This document shows, in pieces, positions 32,137-43,087 of a stretch of 64,000 nucleotides of DNA; positions within the stretch are counted from its first letter, which is position 1, and each line of letters starts with the position of its first letter. Made by a program: the position numbers and the translations under genes. This DNA comes from Meconema thalassinum (Eukaryota > Arthropoda > Insecta > Orthoptera > Tettigoniidae): assembly GCA_946902985.2 (NCBI GenBank), contig OX336389.2, positions 1,016,273,441 through 1,016,337,440 of the forward strand, given 5' to 3'. The notes beneath the pieces were generated by a model. That model ran no database searches. It saw only the letters and a program-made list of their open reading frames with translations, and was not told where the DNA came from.

Positions 32137-33728
32137 TCTCGGGCCTACCATTAGCCCTACAACCTGCCTCTCGCGCCTACCATTAGCCATGCAACCTGCC
32201 TCTCGCGCCTACCATTAGCCCTACAACCTGCCTCTTGTGCCTCCATTAGCCCTACAACCTGCCACTCGCGCCTACCAGTAGTCCTGCAACCTGCTCTCGC
32301 GCCTACCATTAGCCCTACAACCTGCCTCTCGCGCCTAGCATTAGCCCTACAACCTGCTTCTCGCGCCTACCATTAGCCCTACAACCTGCCTCTCGCGCCT
32401 ACCATTAGCCCTGCAACCTGCGTCTCGCGCCTACCATTAGCCCTGCAACCTGCATCTCGCGCCTACCATTAGCCCTGCAACCTGCCTCTCGCACCTACCA
32501 TTAGCCCTACAACCTGCCTCGTGTGCCTCCATTAGCCCTGCAAGCTGCCTCTCGCGCCTACCATTAGCCCTGCAACCTGTCTCTCGCGCCTACCATCAGT
32601 CCTACAACCTGCCTCTCGCGCCTACCATTAGCCCTACAACCTGCCTCTCGCGCCTACCATTAGCCCTGCAACCTGCCTCTGGCGCCTACCATTAGCTCTA
32701 CAACCTGCCTCTCGCGCCTACCATTAGCACTGCAACCTGCCTCTCGCGCCTACCATTAGCCCTACAATCTGCCTCTCGCGCCTACCATTAGCCCTGCAAC
32801 CTGCCTCTCGCGCCTACCATTAGGCCTACAACCCGCCTCTCGCGCCTACCATTAGCCCTACAACCTGCCTATTCTGCCTACAATAGCCCTACAACCTGCC
32901 TCTCGCGCCTACCATTAGCCCTGCAACCTGCCTCTCGCGCCTACCATTAGCCCTGCAACCTGCCTCTGGCGCCTACCATTAAACCTACAACCTGCCTCTC
33001 GCGCCTACCATTAGCCCTACAACCTGCCTCTCGCGCCTACCCGTAGCCCTGCAGCCTGCCTCTCGCTTCTACCATTAGCCCTGCAACTTGGCTCTCGCGC
33101 CTACCATTAGCCCTGCAACCAGCCTCTCACGCCTACCATTAGCCCTGCAACCTGCCTCTCGCGCCTACCATTAGCCCTACAACCTGCCTCTTGCGCCTAC
33201 CATTAGCCCTACAACCTGCCTTTTGCGCCTACCATTAGCCCTGCAACCTGCCTCTCGCGCCTACCATTAGCCCTGCAACCTGCCTCTCGCGCCTACCATT
33301 AGCCCTGCAACCTGCATCTTGCGCCTACCGTTAGCCCTGCAACCTGCCTCTCGCGCCTACCATTAGCCCTACAACCTGCCTTTTGCGCCTACCATTAGCC
33401 CTGCAACCTGCCTCTTGCGCCTACCATTAGCCCTGCAACCTGCCTCTCGCGCCTACCATTAGCCCTGCAACCGGCCTCTCGCGCCTACCATTAGCCCTGC
33501 AACCTGCCTCTCGCGCCTACCATTAGCCCTGCAATCTGCCTCTCGCGCCTACCATTAGCCCTACAACCTGCCTCTCTCGCCTACCATTAGCCCTGCAACC
33601 TGCCTCTGGCGCCTACCATTAGCCCTACAACCTGCCTCTCGCGCCTACTATTAGCCCTACAACCTGCCTGGCGCCTACCATTAGCCCTACAACCTGCCTC
33701 TCGCGCCTACCATTAGCCCTACAACCTG
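32137..33728. repeat. 32-bp minisatellite, right block (~50 units)
   Basis: Same unit and phase as the block at 30.5-31.6 kb. Irregular units, such as those with GCCTACAATAGCCC near 32876 or GGCGCCTACC near 33669, show ordinary slippage and point mutation. The array ends abruptly at a SINE. Confidence 0.97.
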
Positions 33729-33935
33729 GATGAAAAAAGAAAAGAAGCTTGTAGTTTTACGTGAGAGTTAATCTAGCAATCATGAGCCATGGGACCTCCA
33801 TTTTACGTGGAATCCAAACCACAAGACGTGGTATTTCACTTCGAAAATCTCACAAGCATTGACCGGGAATCGAACCCGGTCCCCCTGGGTGAGAGGCAAA
33901 CAGATTGGCCGCTGCGCCCCACTCCATCTACTACC
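33729..33935 (-). repeat. SINE, 'AAGCTTGTA' family, copy 2
   Basis: The minus-strand head has box B GGGTTCGATTCCCGGTC; the body ends with TACAAGCTTC and a TTTTCTTTTTTC end. It abuts the minisatellite without a gap. Confidence 0.8.
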
Positions 33936-33944
33936 TCCACCATT

Positions 33945-34340
33945 TATATGTTGTTGTTTTTATTCAGGTGCTTGGTCTTCATGGTCATTTAGCCCCGTGT
34001 ACATGGGTGTGTAAATAAATAAATAAATAAATACACAATCTGATAACCTGTGTTATTGTGCATCTGAGTGTATTTTTAATTGAGGCGGAGATTGGAATGG
34101 AGACAGCCCTGGCCATAACTTAGGAACCATCCTGGCATTTGCCTGGAGTAAAAGTGTTAAACCATAGAAGAAAAATATAGGATGGCTGAGGTGGGAATCG
34201 AACCCGCCTCTTCACAAATTTGCCTCACGAGGCTCAGTGTGCCCCATTCCAGCCCTCAGACCAGAATTAAATTTCTTGGCCGAGCTGGGATACGAAACTG
34301 GACATCTGGCGCGACAGCCAAGAATGCTAGACGCTACACC
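33945..34340 (-). repeat. SINE, main family, old copy
   Basis: Read on the minus strand: a diverged head (GGCTGTCGCGCCAGATG), a second box B GGGTTCGATTCCCACC, the 'CAGGCAAATGCCAGG' block and an AAC-rich tail. An (AAAT)n expansion at 34005-34032 interrupts the CA-rich part. Confidence 0.8.
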
Positions 34341-34344
34341 ACAA

Positions 34345-34663
34345 GTTGAACTCTAATGACATGGTAGGCCTACGTTTCTTTAAGGTAGGAAACTGTAGGC
34401 TAATAAATGTCTTTGTTCTCAGAATCAACTCTACTTGGCTGTTGAGCGTCATCTTCAAACCTAACAGTCAGGTCAAACCCTACAGTACATCTCTTTCTTC
34501 TGCCAACTGCGATGATATCCACAAGACACAATTCACTTTCTGCGACAAGGCTTTGAAGTTCTTCATGCACCTCCAAACCAGATTCCTTTTGAAATCTACT
34601 GTCAAGGGGTTGACGCATTTGAAGCGGACTTGAATACCATAAGAATAAGCCAGTCGAACCCAT
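34345..34663 (-). pseudogene. Possible restriction-endonuclease-like protein fragment
   Basis: The minus strand encodes GLEVHEELQSLVAESELCLV, DIIAVGRRKRCTVGFDLTVR and FEDDAQQPSRVDSENKDIY. After a TAG it continues in frame with PTVSYLKET. The order 'WEVHEE...ADIIA...DPT.RFE...Q..VD.EK..IYEP...YL' is a domain I recall from insect retroelement-associated or uncharacterised proteins; the D...D-x-T/V-x-F-E spacing suggests a PD-(D/E)XK fold. The in-frame stop replaces the usual Glu after IY, which supports homology and shows it is broken. The family name is uncertain. Confidence 0.45.
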
Positions 34664-34817
34664 TATCTTTGGTCTGAAAGACCAATACTATTAATTAAAT
34701 GAACTATTCAGCCCGACATGACATACAGGAACGGACGCACATCAATATGATTGTCTTTACATCCGAGTGTCAGTGTTCAGGAAACATAGCGGGAAATACT
34801 GTAAGTTTCCATTCAGA

Positions 34818-35215
34818 CCATCTGGTGGTGTAGCGGCTAGCACTCATGACTGTCGTCCCGGAGGTCCGGATTCGATTCTTGGCCCTGCCATGAAATTTAA
34901 CGTTGGTTTGAGGGCTGTAACGCGGTACACTAAGCCTCGTGAGGCAAAACGGAGAAGAGGTGGGTTTGATTCCCACCTCAGCCATCTTGTAAGTGAATTT
35001 CCGTGGTTTCTCACTTCTAAGCCAGGCAAATATCGGAATGGTTCCTAACTTAAGGCCACAATCGCCTCCTTCACATTCCCAACCTAAATAACAAACAAAC
35101 ACACACTAACACAGCCATCACAATAACACAGGTCATGAGGAAAACATTGCACACATCCAAGTACACGGGTATGAATGACCACGATGTCAAAGCCCCGCAA
35201 ATGAAACAACAACAA
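34818..35215 (+). repeat. Full-length SINE, main family
   Basis: The head has TGGTGTAGCGGCTAGCACTC and box B GGATTCGATTCTTGGC; the second box B is GGGTTTGATTCCCACC; then TTTCCGTGGTTTCTCACTTC, a CA-rich segment and a CAACAACAAC tail. The target site duplication is not clear. Confidence 0.88.
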
Positions 35216-35960
35216 CAAAGGAAAGTCACATTTGAAACCGATCAGGTAATGAGGATTTATTTTAAAGAGGATTTATATTAATAAGGATTTATTTTATTGA
35301 GGATTTATGTAAGGAGGATTTATTTTGATTAGGATAGTTTAAGATTTATATTTTATTATTTAAATTCATAGGAGATTGTAGATTTTTCTGGTAAATTAAA
35401 ATTTTTGCAGATGAAAATCGACCGAATCTTATGTGTCATGCATTTGTACTCTGAAGAGCCTGAATGTAGGCCTGACCATGTGCTATAGTAAGTCTAATTC
35501 GAAATCCCGGGTATGACCCTGAGATCCGTCTTATTTACTGGCCTACATCACACACAGATGGTTACACATTCAAAGCCACAGCAGCTGAAACTCACATGGT
35601 ATGTATTGTATGTTGAATGAGCAAACATACAAGAATTCAGTTAGGCTATATATCGATTGTTCCTACATGACAAGACCTGTATGGCGCACACGCACAGCAC
35701 TACCAAGAATATGAGGGTCAATGAAGCGCGAAGTCCCCTGACATGCAGCAAGAAACTCACTTCAGCTTCCGTTAAGCACTCTTCAGACCGAAGGAAGATT
35801 TTATGCCCCCTGACTTCTCCATTTAAGCATGACAAATCTGAGGAAATTCGCAAAAAATAATTGAAGGTACCGATGTGTTACCAAAACGCTTGACAGCTTT
35901 ATACCATGCGCTTAAGTTACTTCAGGTCACGTCGGGCTGAGTAGTGCATTTGGTTAAATA
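35216..35960. other. No gene; short AGGATTTAT repeat
   Basis: At 35251-35331 the block AGGATTTAT recurs about five times at roughly 15-17-bp spacing. The rest (35340-35960) shows nothing recognisable. Confidence 0.5.
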
Positions 35961-35967
35961 TAGCCTA

Positions 35968-37240
35968 CAGGGTGTAACTAAATATGTGGAAAAGCTCCGG
36001 GGATTCGATAGAGCACCTGACAACAAGCAAAACATGTCCTGTAAACATATGGTGTGTGTGCGTTCGTTTCCGGGTTACAAGCATTGTTTGTGTTGTACAT
36101 AACACAGATCGCTTCAATATGCAGGTTGGCCATTAGTGTTTATAAAGTGTACGTTACTAATCACAGTTCTCTACAGACGATGCTCAAAATGGCTACCACG
36201 AGCTGTAATGCAGGCGTCTATGCGCCGCAACATTGACTGTCTCACACGCTCCCATATTCCCGGCGTATGTGGTATCTGCTGACATCCTTGATCTATTCGC
36301 TGACGCAGTATGTCCACGTTATGAATAGGCGTGATATACACAATGGCCTTTAAATGATACCATAAGTAGAAGACTAATGGGTTGAGATCGGGAGATCGAG
36401 CAGGCCACGGTGTCGGTCCCTGACGCCATATCCATTTGTTTGGGAATCGCTGATGTAAAATTGCTCCAGCAGCAAGAGCAAAATGAGGCGGTGCTCCATC
36501 ATGCAGGAACCCCATTCGCTGAATTAAATCCACTGGAACGTCTTGCAACAAACCAGTTAAATCATTCGTTAAAAAGGCGCAGTATGACGCTCCTGTCAAT
36601 GTTCCTGGTAAATGAAAGGACCAATTAATGCGTCACCGATTATTCCAGTCCACACATTCATACTGAACTGTGGTTGATGTTTCGTTTGCACAACTTCTCT
36701 GGGATTTGCATCAGCCCAGACATGCGTATGGTGAGTTCTGCACTCCATCTCGGGTAAACTTCGCTTCATCGGTAAACAGAATAGCAGCGAGGAACTGTTG
36801 CTCCTGAACACACGTCCATAGTAATCAGGTACAAAATCCTGCTCTGGGTGGAAAGTCAGCTGCACAAAGACCTTGGACTCTTTAAAGGTGATATGGATAA
36901 AGGATCTGTCCTCGTAGAATTCTCCACACTGTCATATGACTCACATCTACAATTGCCACTATTTCCCTGAAGCTGCTACTGTTATTTTCTTCAATAGGCC
37001 TATGGTTGAGAACTCTTTCCTCTGTGTCAGGTGTTCTTGTGCTCCTAGGTCGTCCATTATTAGCAACACGTCTGCTAAACGAGCTTGTTTCGCAAATACG
37101 CGCATATATTCTTTGGAACTTCTTGGTGTTGGGTAAACGTCTACTAGGAAATTGTTCCGCATGCAAACGCCGTGCTTCTTTTGCGTTACACTGCGCCCGT
37201 CAGTCCAATGGCATTTAAGGGTGTTCAAACGCGACAGCCT
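35968..37240 (-). pseudogene. Mariner-like (IS630/Tc1-mariner) transposase, decayed
   Basis: Transcribed leftward. N-terminal helix-turn-helix region: LHAEQFPSRRLPNTKKFQRI and SRRVANNGRPRSTRTPDTEE (37.1 kb), then VSHMTVWRILRGQ. Middle: HHTHVWADANPRE and FSMNVWTGIIGDALIGPF (36.65 kb). Catalytic C-terminal part: MGFLHDGAPPHF and WPARSPDLNPLVFYLW (36.4 kb), ending near 36171. Two catalytic Asp are seen with 36 residues between them by my count. Frames change near 36885 and 36600, and the first catalytic Asp region is disrupted. The left terminal repeat begins CAGGGTGTAACTAAATATG at 35968 next to a TA. No matching right end is found, so the 5' side is truncated. Confidence 0.88.
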
Positions 37241-37468
37241 AGTAACAGTAGATCTCCTAGCACATTAACACGTTAAGATATTCCTCCCCACTTGTCTTGT
37301 GGCAAAATACTGACATCCTGGCGACCTTAAGGTCATAGCAAAGCCATTACAGCATTATCGTAATATCATATCTAGAGAATGGATTTTTTATGCAATTTCA
37401 TGCTTTAAATTGTAAGTCTGAGAGTCATGGGAATTAAATAGCCTATGTTGTTTCATGGCGTTTAATTC

Positions 37469-37873
37469 GGTGTTGTTGATGATTCTTTTAGGGGCTTTTT
37501 GATATCGTGGTCATGTAGCCCCGTGTATTTGGGCGTGTGTAGAATTTGTCTGTTAATCTTTATCACTGTGGTGTCTGTACTAGTGTGTGTATTTGTAATT
37601 GAGGTAGGATTTGGGTAGGAAGCGGCCATGGTCGTAATTTATGTGCCTTCCTGGCATTTGCCTGGAGTAAAAGTGGGAAACGATTGAAAACCAGTTCTAG
37701 GGTGGCTGAGGTAGGAATCGAACCTGCCTCATCTCAGGTTTGCTCTACGAGGCTGAGTTTACTCCGTTCCAGCCCTCAGACTAGAGTTAAATTTCTTGGC
37801 AGAGACGGGAATCGAACCCGGGCCTCCGCGGTGACAGCCAAGAATGCTAAGCACTACGGAGCGAAGCGGACGA
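37469..37873 (-). repeat. Full-length SINE, main family
   Basis: 405 bp, complete: head with box B GGGTTCGATTCCCGTC, second box B GGTTCGATTCCTACC, and a CAACAACACC-type tail. Perfect 10-bp target site duplication CGTTTAATTC at 37459-37468 and 37874-37883. Confidence 0.92.
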
Positions 37874-37944
37874 CGTTTAATTCCAATGGGCATGAATAAA
37901 ATATTCATATTGAATGATATTTTGGCTCAAGTTTCATATTTTTA

Positions 37945-38045
37945 GAATTTCTGTTGGATCTGGCAATCGAACCCGGGCCTTCTAGGTAGGAAGCAAGCAT
38001 GCTACACCTACTACACGGGGTTGGTATTATTATTATTAATAATAA
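37945..38045 (-). repeat. SINE head plus (ATT)n run
   Basis: A tRNA-like head on the minus strand with box B GGGTTCGATTGCCAG (about 37958-37972) is followed on the plus side by TTATTATTATTAATAATAAT. Confidence 0.6.
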
Positions 38046-38049
38046 TATT

Positions 38050-38745
38050 TACATCGTTATGCCCATCTAAGGAGCGCGATTGAATTTGTCTAGCAGATCT
38101 TGCTTTGTTTTCCTACCAAAATCTCTTCATCTTCTTGCGGTGGCTCTTTCTGCATTCCTCCACCTAGGTTTTGTTGGTTGTAATGTTTGGGTGGTCTGAA
38201 AATTGTTGATTGTCAACTAGGTTCCTGAATTTATATCTGTCCAGTGCCATGCCACTAGAGACGTCTATCTCCTTCCTGAAGGTCTTTTTCATCTTCAAAC
38301 AGCCAGTTGTTCTTATCTTTCATTGAGAGAGTATGGTACAGAATTCTTTTAATCAGTCAGTGATCACTCAGTTTGGGAATATGCCCATAACATTTCAGGC
38401 GTCTTTTTCTGAGATATTCTCTGAATGATGATACTTTCGTTATTATTATTGCTTCTTGCTGCCGTTTCTGCCATCTACGGACCACGCTACTTCAACTGCG
38501 TTTTCCATTTCTTTGCGCCTGGGATTTAACGTTCACTCAGTATTCCCGCATTCGTTTCCTATGATGCTCTTTCCTAGCTTCAATCCATGTTTTGCCAGTT
38601 TGTAGTTTTGGCTTTTCTTGGAAACCGTAGTGTTCTTGGAGATTCGTCTGGAGCGGAACATGTTTCTGGATATCCTCCAGTGTTATACCCACTTCGTGCA
38701 GATCTTTCTGTACCTCAGTGAATCACGCCTCCTTGTTTTTATTTG
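38050..38745 (-). pseudogene. RTE-like LINE C-terminal remnant
   Basis: The minus strand reads, 5' to 3', EVQKDLHEVGITLEDIQKH, LQEHYGFQEKPKLQTGKTWI and EARKEHHRKRMREYW. In a separate, more 3' part of the same strand it reads RRLKCYGHIPKLSDHRLIKR and ILYHTLSMKDKNNWLFED. These blocks resemble the polypeptide downstream of the reverse transcriptase thumb in RTE-like LINEs. Stops and frame changes are frequent. Confidence 0.6.
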
Positions 38746-38884
38746 TTACGGAAAAGGCTGGTGTGTGTATTTGTAATTGGGACTAGGAATCGAATTGCAG
38801 CGTCTGTGGACTTGTAAACATATACATTGATTAGACAATTTTAACACCTCCAACTTTAACCTTCTTTCCTTATTGTGGGGTTTA

Positions 38885-38990
38885 TTATTCTCATTTAATT
38901 TATTTCAGGATGAGGGCATATCCCAGCTCTTTTTGGGTATATTCGTGTTGACCGACTGCAAAGCACCAAACCTGTGTTTTGCTTCTTTCC
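38885..38990. repeat. MITE arm, CAGTCGGTCAACACG family
   Basis: TTTAATTTATTTCAGGATGA, GGGCATATCCCAGCTCT and GTGTTGACCGACTGCAAAGC form the reverse complement of the left arm at 63.80 kb. The partner arm is not seen nearby. Confidence 0.65.
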
Positions 38991-39334
38991 TTAAAAATTA
39001 AATTTTCGATACAAATAGGCCTTTATCTCTAGAACCATAAGACTAAACCTACTGAAATGTTTATAGTGATTTTATAAGTTTTATTACATACACTGAACCT
39101 CTAAAAGAGGTAACAGTTTGGAAATCATAAGAAACATGTATAATCTCATTTTTTCTTCAAACTTGAGCCTCTCCTAAAAATCTAAGAGCCCAATCCAACA
39201 CATGTATTTTACAAGAGTTTAGTGTTTACTCTTGTTTACTAAGGCAACACTGAAAATATGGCTTCAAACACCACAACATGTATTTTATATTTTAAAAGTT
39301 CAGTATAAACAGAATATCTCTTACAATGCATGTA

Positions 39335-39890
39335 CAAATTTCAGATCACTAGACCTCACTGCACTTAAATTATACTTCTCGTCATATGTTGTCCCTATCC
39401 TTGATTTCTCTTCCCCAATTTGATCTACTGCGGCTATAACCAATATTTCTAAATTGGATACTGACTTTAATTTCTTCATATCAATAGTCTAGGCTCGCAA
39501 TCCTTCACTAAGTCATTTTGCCAAATCTGACATTCTAAATCAGCTCGATGTATAGTGTTCAATTTTGAAATATTGGTTATAGGTGCAGTAGAAGAAATTT
39601 TGGAAGAGAAATCTAGGATAGGAACAAGATAAGTGGTGAAAAATAATTTACAAGCCGTTTACACTAACCTAGTTTCCGCTCCGCGATCCCTCTCGTTCAA
39701 TATGTCAGAACAATTTACACCATGTACCTCGCCCATATCTTGAACTAAAGAAGAGCTCTATATCCCACCGCTCACCTACCCGTAGTAACTCCCTTCCAAA
39801 CATTGACATATTCTCTCCTTATACAACATTCAAGCAAAACATTAGAAGATCCCTTTCATCCTCAATCCTAATCACCACCCCCTCCTAATC
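39335..39890 (+). pseudogene. LINE C-terminal fragment with inverted duplication
   Basis: The plus strand encodes FRSLDLTALKLYFSSYVVPI followed by LDFSSPI, typical of the thumb of jockey/CR1-like polymerases. Further right come RSNSLPNIDIFSPYTTFKQN and IRRSLSSSI, the usual LINE C-terminus. Between them, about 39364-39455 and 39565-39655 are inverted repeats of each other (for example CTATAACCAATATTTC against GAAATATTGGTTATAG), so part of the coding sequence has been duplicated in inverted orientation. Confidence 0.55.
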
Positions 39891-40456
39891 ACGCACTATC
39901 ACAATATTTCCCTGCGACTTTCCCGAGATTTGTCACTTGCTACCAGCATTGCCATTTGCTACTTGTTGTAATTAATATTATTTAAAATTTGTTGTACTCG
40001 TACTATTAGCGTAAAATGACCCTTTCATGGTAGTATCTAATAAACAAGAAGTTCCGTGACGAACTAAAGAGCCTACTTTTCTTAAAATTTAAGATTCATG
40101 CTAATGATTAATCTATATGAATCTATCTAGAATAATGACGAAATTAAGTTGGTAATATCGAAATTTCTAATTAGTTCGAAATGCTGTATACCTGGCATAA
40201 TGTAGCCTAATAGAAAACTACAGTTGGTAGCCCTGGTGACTGAATATATTCTTAGTTCCATCTCTTAAGGTACAGAATACAAAATTTGGTTGAAGTCCAA
40301 TGGATAGCATGGACGTTACATGCAATTAAACATTGGATCTAACAGCGCGCGTAAAATCATTTTGGCAACAATGACATACATGTATTGGTCAGAAATATTC
40401 AGAAATAATACGATCAATTGTTGTGTCTATTTTGAATGAAATCCATTAGTTATTAT

Positions 40457-41103
40457 CAGTGAAGGAAGTGGGAAAATACCAGAGGCGGTATGCTATCCAA
40501 AGATATTTCCCTGTCATACCTCAACTTCAAAAAAGCATACCCCTCCCTTACAACGTAACGTGATATGCAGGAAATTGTTCTATTCACTCAGAATTTCATC
40601 ATGCTTAAGTAATAAATTTTATTTTTCACTTAAAAAATATATATGTGAATTATTATTTAGGCTATATAGATAAATAAAATTAAATGAGTGAAGTGGGGAA
40701 CTAAATGAATTTTTGTTTGTTACTGACATATAAATAGCATCCGTATAAGATCTCGCTTTATGAGTTTTTCTGCATGGACGGTCATGGCCATTCTTTTTTC
40801 CACTCTAGTTAACTGCAGCGATGCTGAAGCGCTTTACGGGTTCGCTTTTAAAAAGGAACGCACGGTTCTATATCGGCGATGTCTACAGGCGAATGTTTAT
40901 CGGTGAAGGTAGCTTGGTACCAGTGGATGAATGATCATGAAAAGTAATTATATTAATTCGTACGGCTCAAACAAAATTAAGATCCACAGGTTTTCAGTGG
41001 CGGTATGCTATTTGACATTGAAAGCAGTGACGGTATGCCACTGGGCCTTCGAAAGCAGTTCCGGTATTCCATACCGGCCCATACAGCCTCACTTCCCTCC
41101 CTG
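40457..41103. mobile_element. Non-autonomous hAT element (MITE)
   Basis: 647 bp with terminal inverted repeats CAGTGAAGGAAGTGGG and, from the right end, CAGGGAGGGAAGTGAG. A perfect 8-bp target site duplication, GTTATTAT, lies at 40449-40456 and 41104-41111. GGCGGTATGC-type motifs repeat near both ends, as often in hAT subterminal regions. No transposase remnant; it depended on an unidentified autonomous hAT. Confidence 0.88.
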
Positions 41104-41183
41104 GTTATTATAGAAGTTACATGCATTTTAAAATTGGACCTATCAGCAGGCTTAGAATCATGTTGGCAGCACTGGCGTAGGCC

Positions 41184-42446
41184 TGGTGGAGTTTGCCCCA
41201 GAGAACTCCAACTCATAGAGGGAGAACAGCAACAAGCATTAGCTTGGATTCAATATCATTAGGGTGGAGCAATAAGACTGAATTATGCGTTAATGTAAGG
41301 GGCTGAAGGATTTCACAATTAAACATAATAGGTAACAAATATGCAATTTATTAATAATACTGTTTAAGTAAACAAAACACCAATTATTAACCACTGAAGA
41401 AAATACTTGAGCTTCTTCTTAACAAGCTCATGGCAAAGATCAACTTTGTCATCTTAAAATAGAAGAGGCAATAAAAATGTTCTATAAATGAGTGCTAAAA
41501 AACTTATCTTTGGCGACACTTTAGTGGAGGGTATGTTCGGAGTTAATCATCCCTCAAACGAAGAAATGTATACAAACACAGTCATGTATGAACATTTGTC
41601 AGTCCCAGTAGGCAACCCACTCCACACATTTGAGAGGTATCACTGCTGTTGTTGTGCACTGCAGAGATTGGAGTATGTTTACAAACTTGGTTGGTCCTGG
41701 CTGACCACGGCGCGTAACAACTACTGTTGACATTCCTTCCTTGTGCCTTTCCTCACTGCGAGATAGTGCACCATGAAGATTATTATTATTAGTCGTAGAT
41801 GATGACTCTCACTGCGGTACTTGAAAAGTCTTGGCGAGAATATTTGAAGTTTATTGGTCTCAGAGTGGTGACCAAAAAGCAGATTGTCACATGTTGACAG
41901 TAGAATGTTGGCCGTAGAGTAAGTCCGAAGAACAGCGGCCCAGAGTGGCCCGTAGAGTCGTGGCCGAAGAATGGATGAAGAGTGGCACCACAGTGGCCCG
42001 TAGAGTCGAGGCCGAAGAATAGATGAAGAGTGGCACCAGAGTGGCCCGTAGAGTCGTGGCCGAAGAATAGATGAAGAGTGGCACCACCCAGAAGATGACT
42101 CGAGGTTTTATAGCGGCGAAAACCCGCCGAGGAGGGCAGCTGACCAAGAACACCGCTGCTATTGGTTGGCCAAGGAAATGACGTCACGAGCTCGTGGCGA
42201 CAGCAGGCAAGCAGCAGACAGGCTCAGTGTAGTCGTTGTAGTGATGTGTTACGGAAGCCTTAAACACTAGGTGAGTAACTATAATATCTATGAATTAGGT
42301 GATTAATAACAAGGTTATCCATAAAGTTTAAGCAATTAATACTTTTCCAAAGAAATAATTATCATCCGGGGATCTCGGTAACAAGAAACAAATTTGACCG
42401 ACAAATGGGCCAAGCTAAACATTGAAAGTATCACCAAAAGTGATAA
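41184..42446 (-). repeat. BEL 3' LTR
   Basis: 1263 bp, about 25 differences from the other LTR by eye (about 2%). It contains a 48-bp unit (AGTGGCCCGTAGAGTCG..., GGCCGAAGAATAGATGAAG) repeated three times at about 41945-42090. Short ORFs in this stretch are by-products of that repeat. Confidence 0.95.
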
Positions 42447-42520
42447 TGTTCCGAGAACTCCGAATGAAAACAAACAAAAGAATCAGTCAAAACAAACATG
42501 GATAACAGACGAGGAGTAAA

Positions 42521-43087
42521 CTAAGACTCGAAAGGCAAAACAGAGATAGCAGAGATAGGTCTAGTGTAAAGACATTTATTAGTTAAAACATCAACAACTC
42601 TGACGCGTTTATCACGGCCAATGTGGCAGTGAATAACTCCACACGAGAGGCGGAGATGGGTCTCGAAGAAGAACCATGTCCCCCACTCCTACATCTGGTT
42701 GAGGAAGCCGCCACTTCTCACGCCTATTTAGCAAGCTGAGATATTCTAACTTCCATCGGCGCCAAAAAGAACAGCGCAAAGATTCTACTTTTCTCCAAAA
42801 GATAGGTAGGCTAGGATCACAGCGTCGAACCAGCAAAGGCGGAGTAGCAGCAAGCGAACAGCCAATCAGGAAGTGACTGGGTGTCAAAGGTAAAAGATCC
42901 TTAGGATCGTTTGAAAGAGGAGTCAGAGGTCTGGAATTTACGATACCTTCGACTTGAATAATTAAAGAGTTGAATTCCTCATAAGAAAGTATGGTAGGAC
43001 CAAGAGCTTTCTTAGGCAGTCTTTTAGTAAGTTTGATGCAGGACTCCCATCGGCCCCCATGATGGGGAGCATAAGGCGGGGTGATAC
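42521..43087 (-). pseudogene. BEL integrase C-terminal part, 3' of the LINE
   Basis: The continuation of the pol gene on the far side of the LINE: ITPPYAPHHGGRWESCIKL (core-domain end with the catalytic Glu in RWE), ILSYEEFNSLIIQVEGIVNS, PLTPSHFLIGCSL, FWRRWKLEYLSLLNRREKW and VGVGDMVLLRD. After a frameshift near 42640 come HCHIGRDKRVRVVDVLT and a stop at 42521. All expected BEL integrase C-terminal blocks are present. Confidence 0.92.

Noticed and set aside
41789..42187. Overlapping minus-strand ORFs with HLFFG and TGHSG repeats, also at 52434-52832
   Set aside because: They are translations of the 48-bp repeats in the two BEL LTRs.
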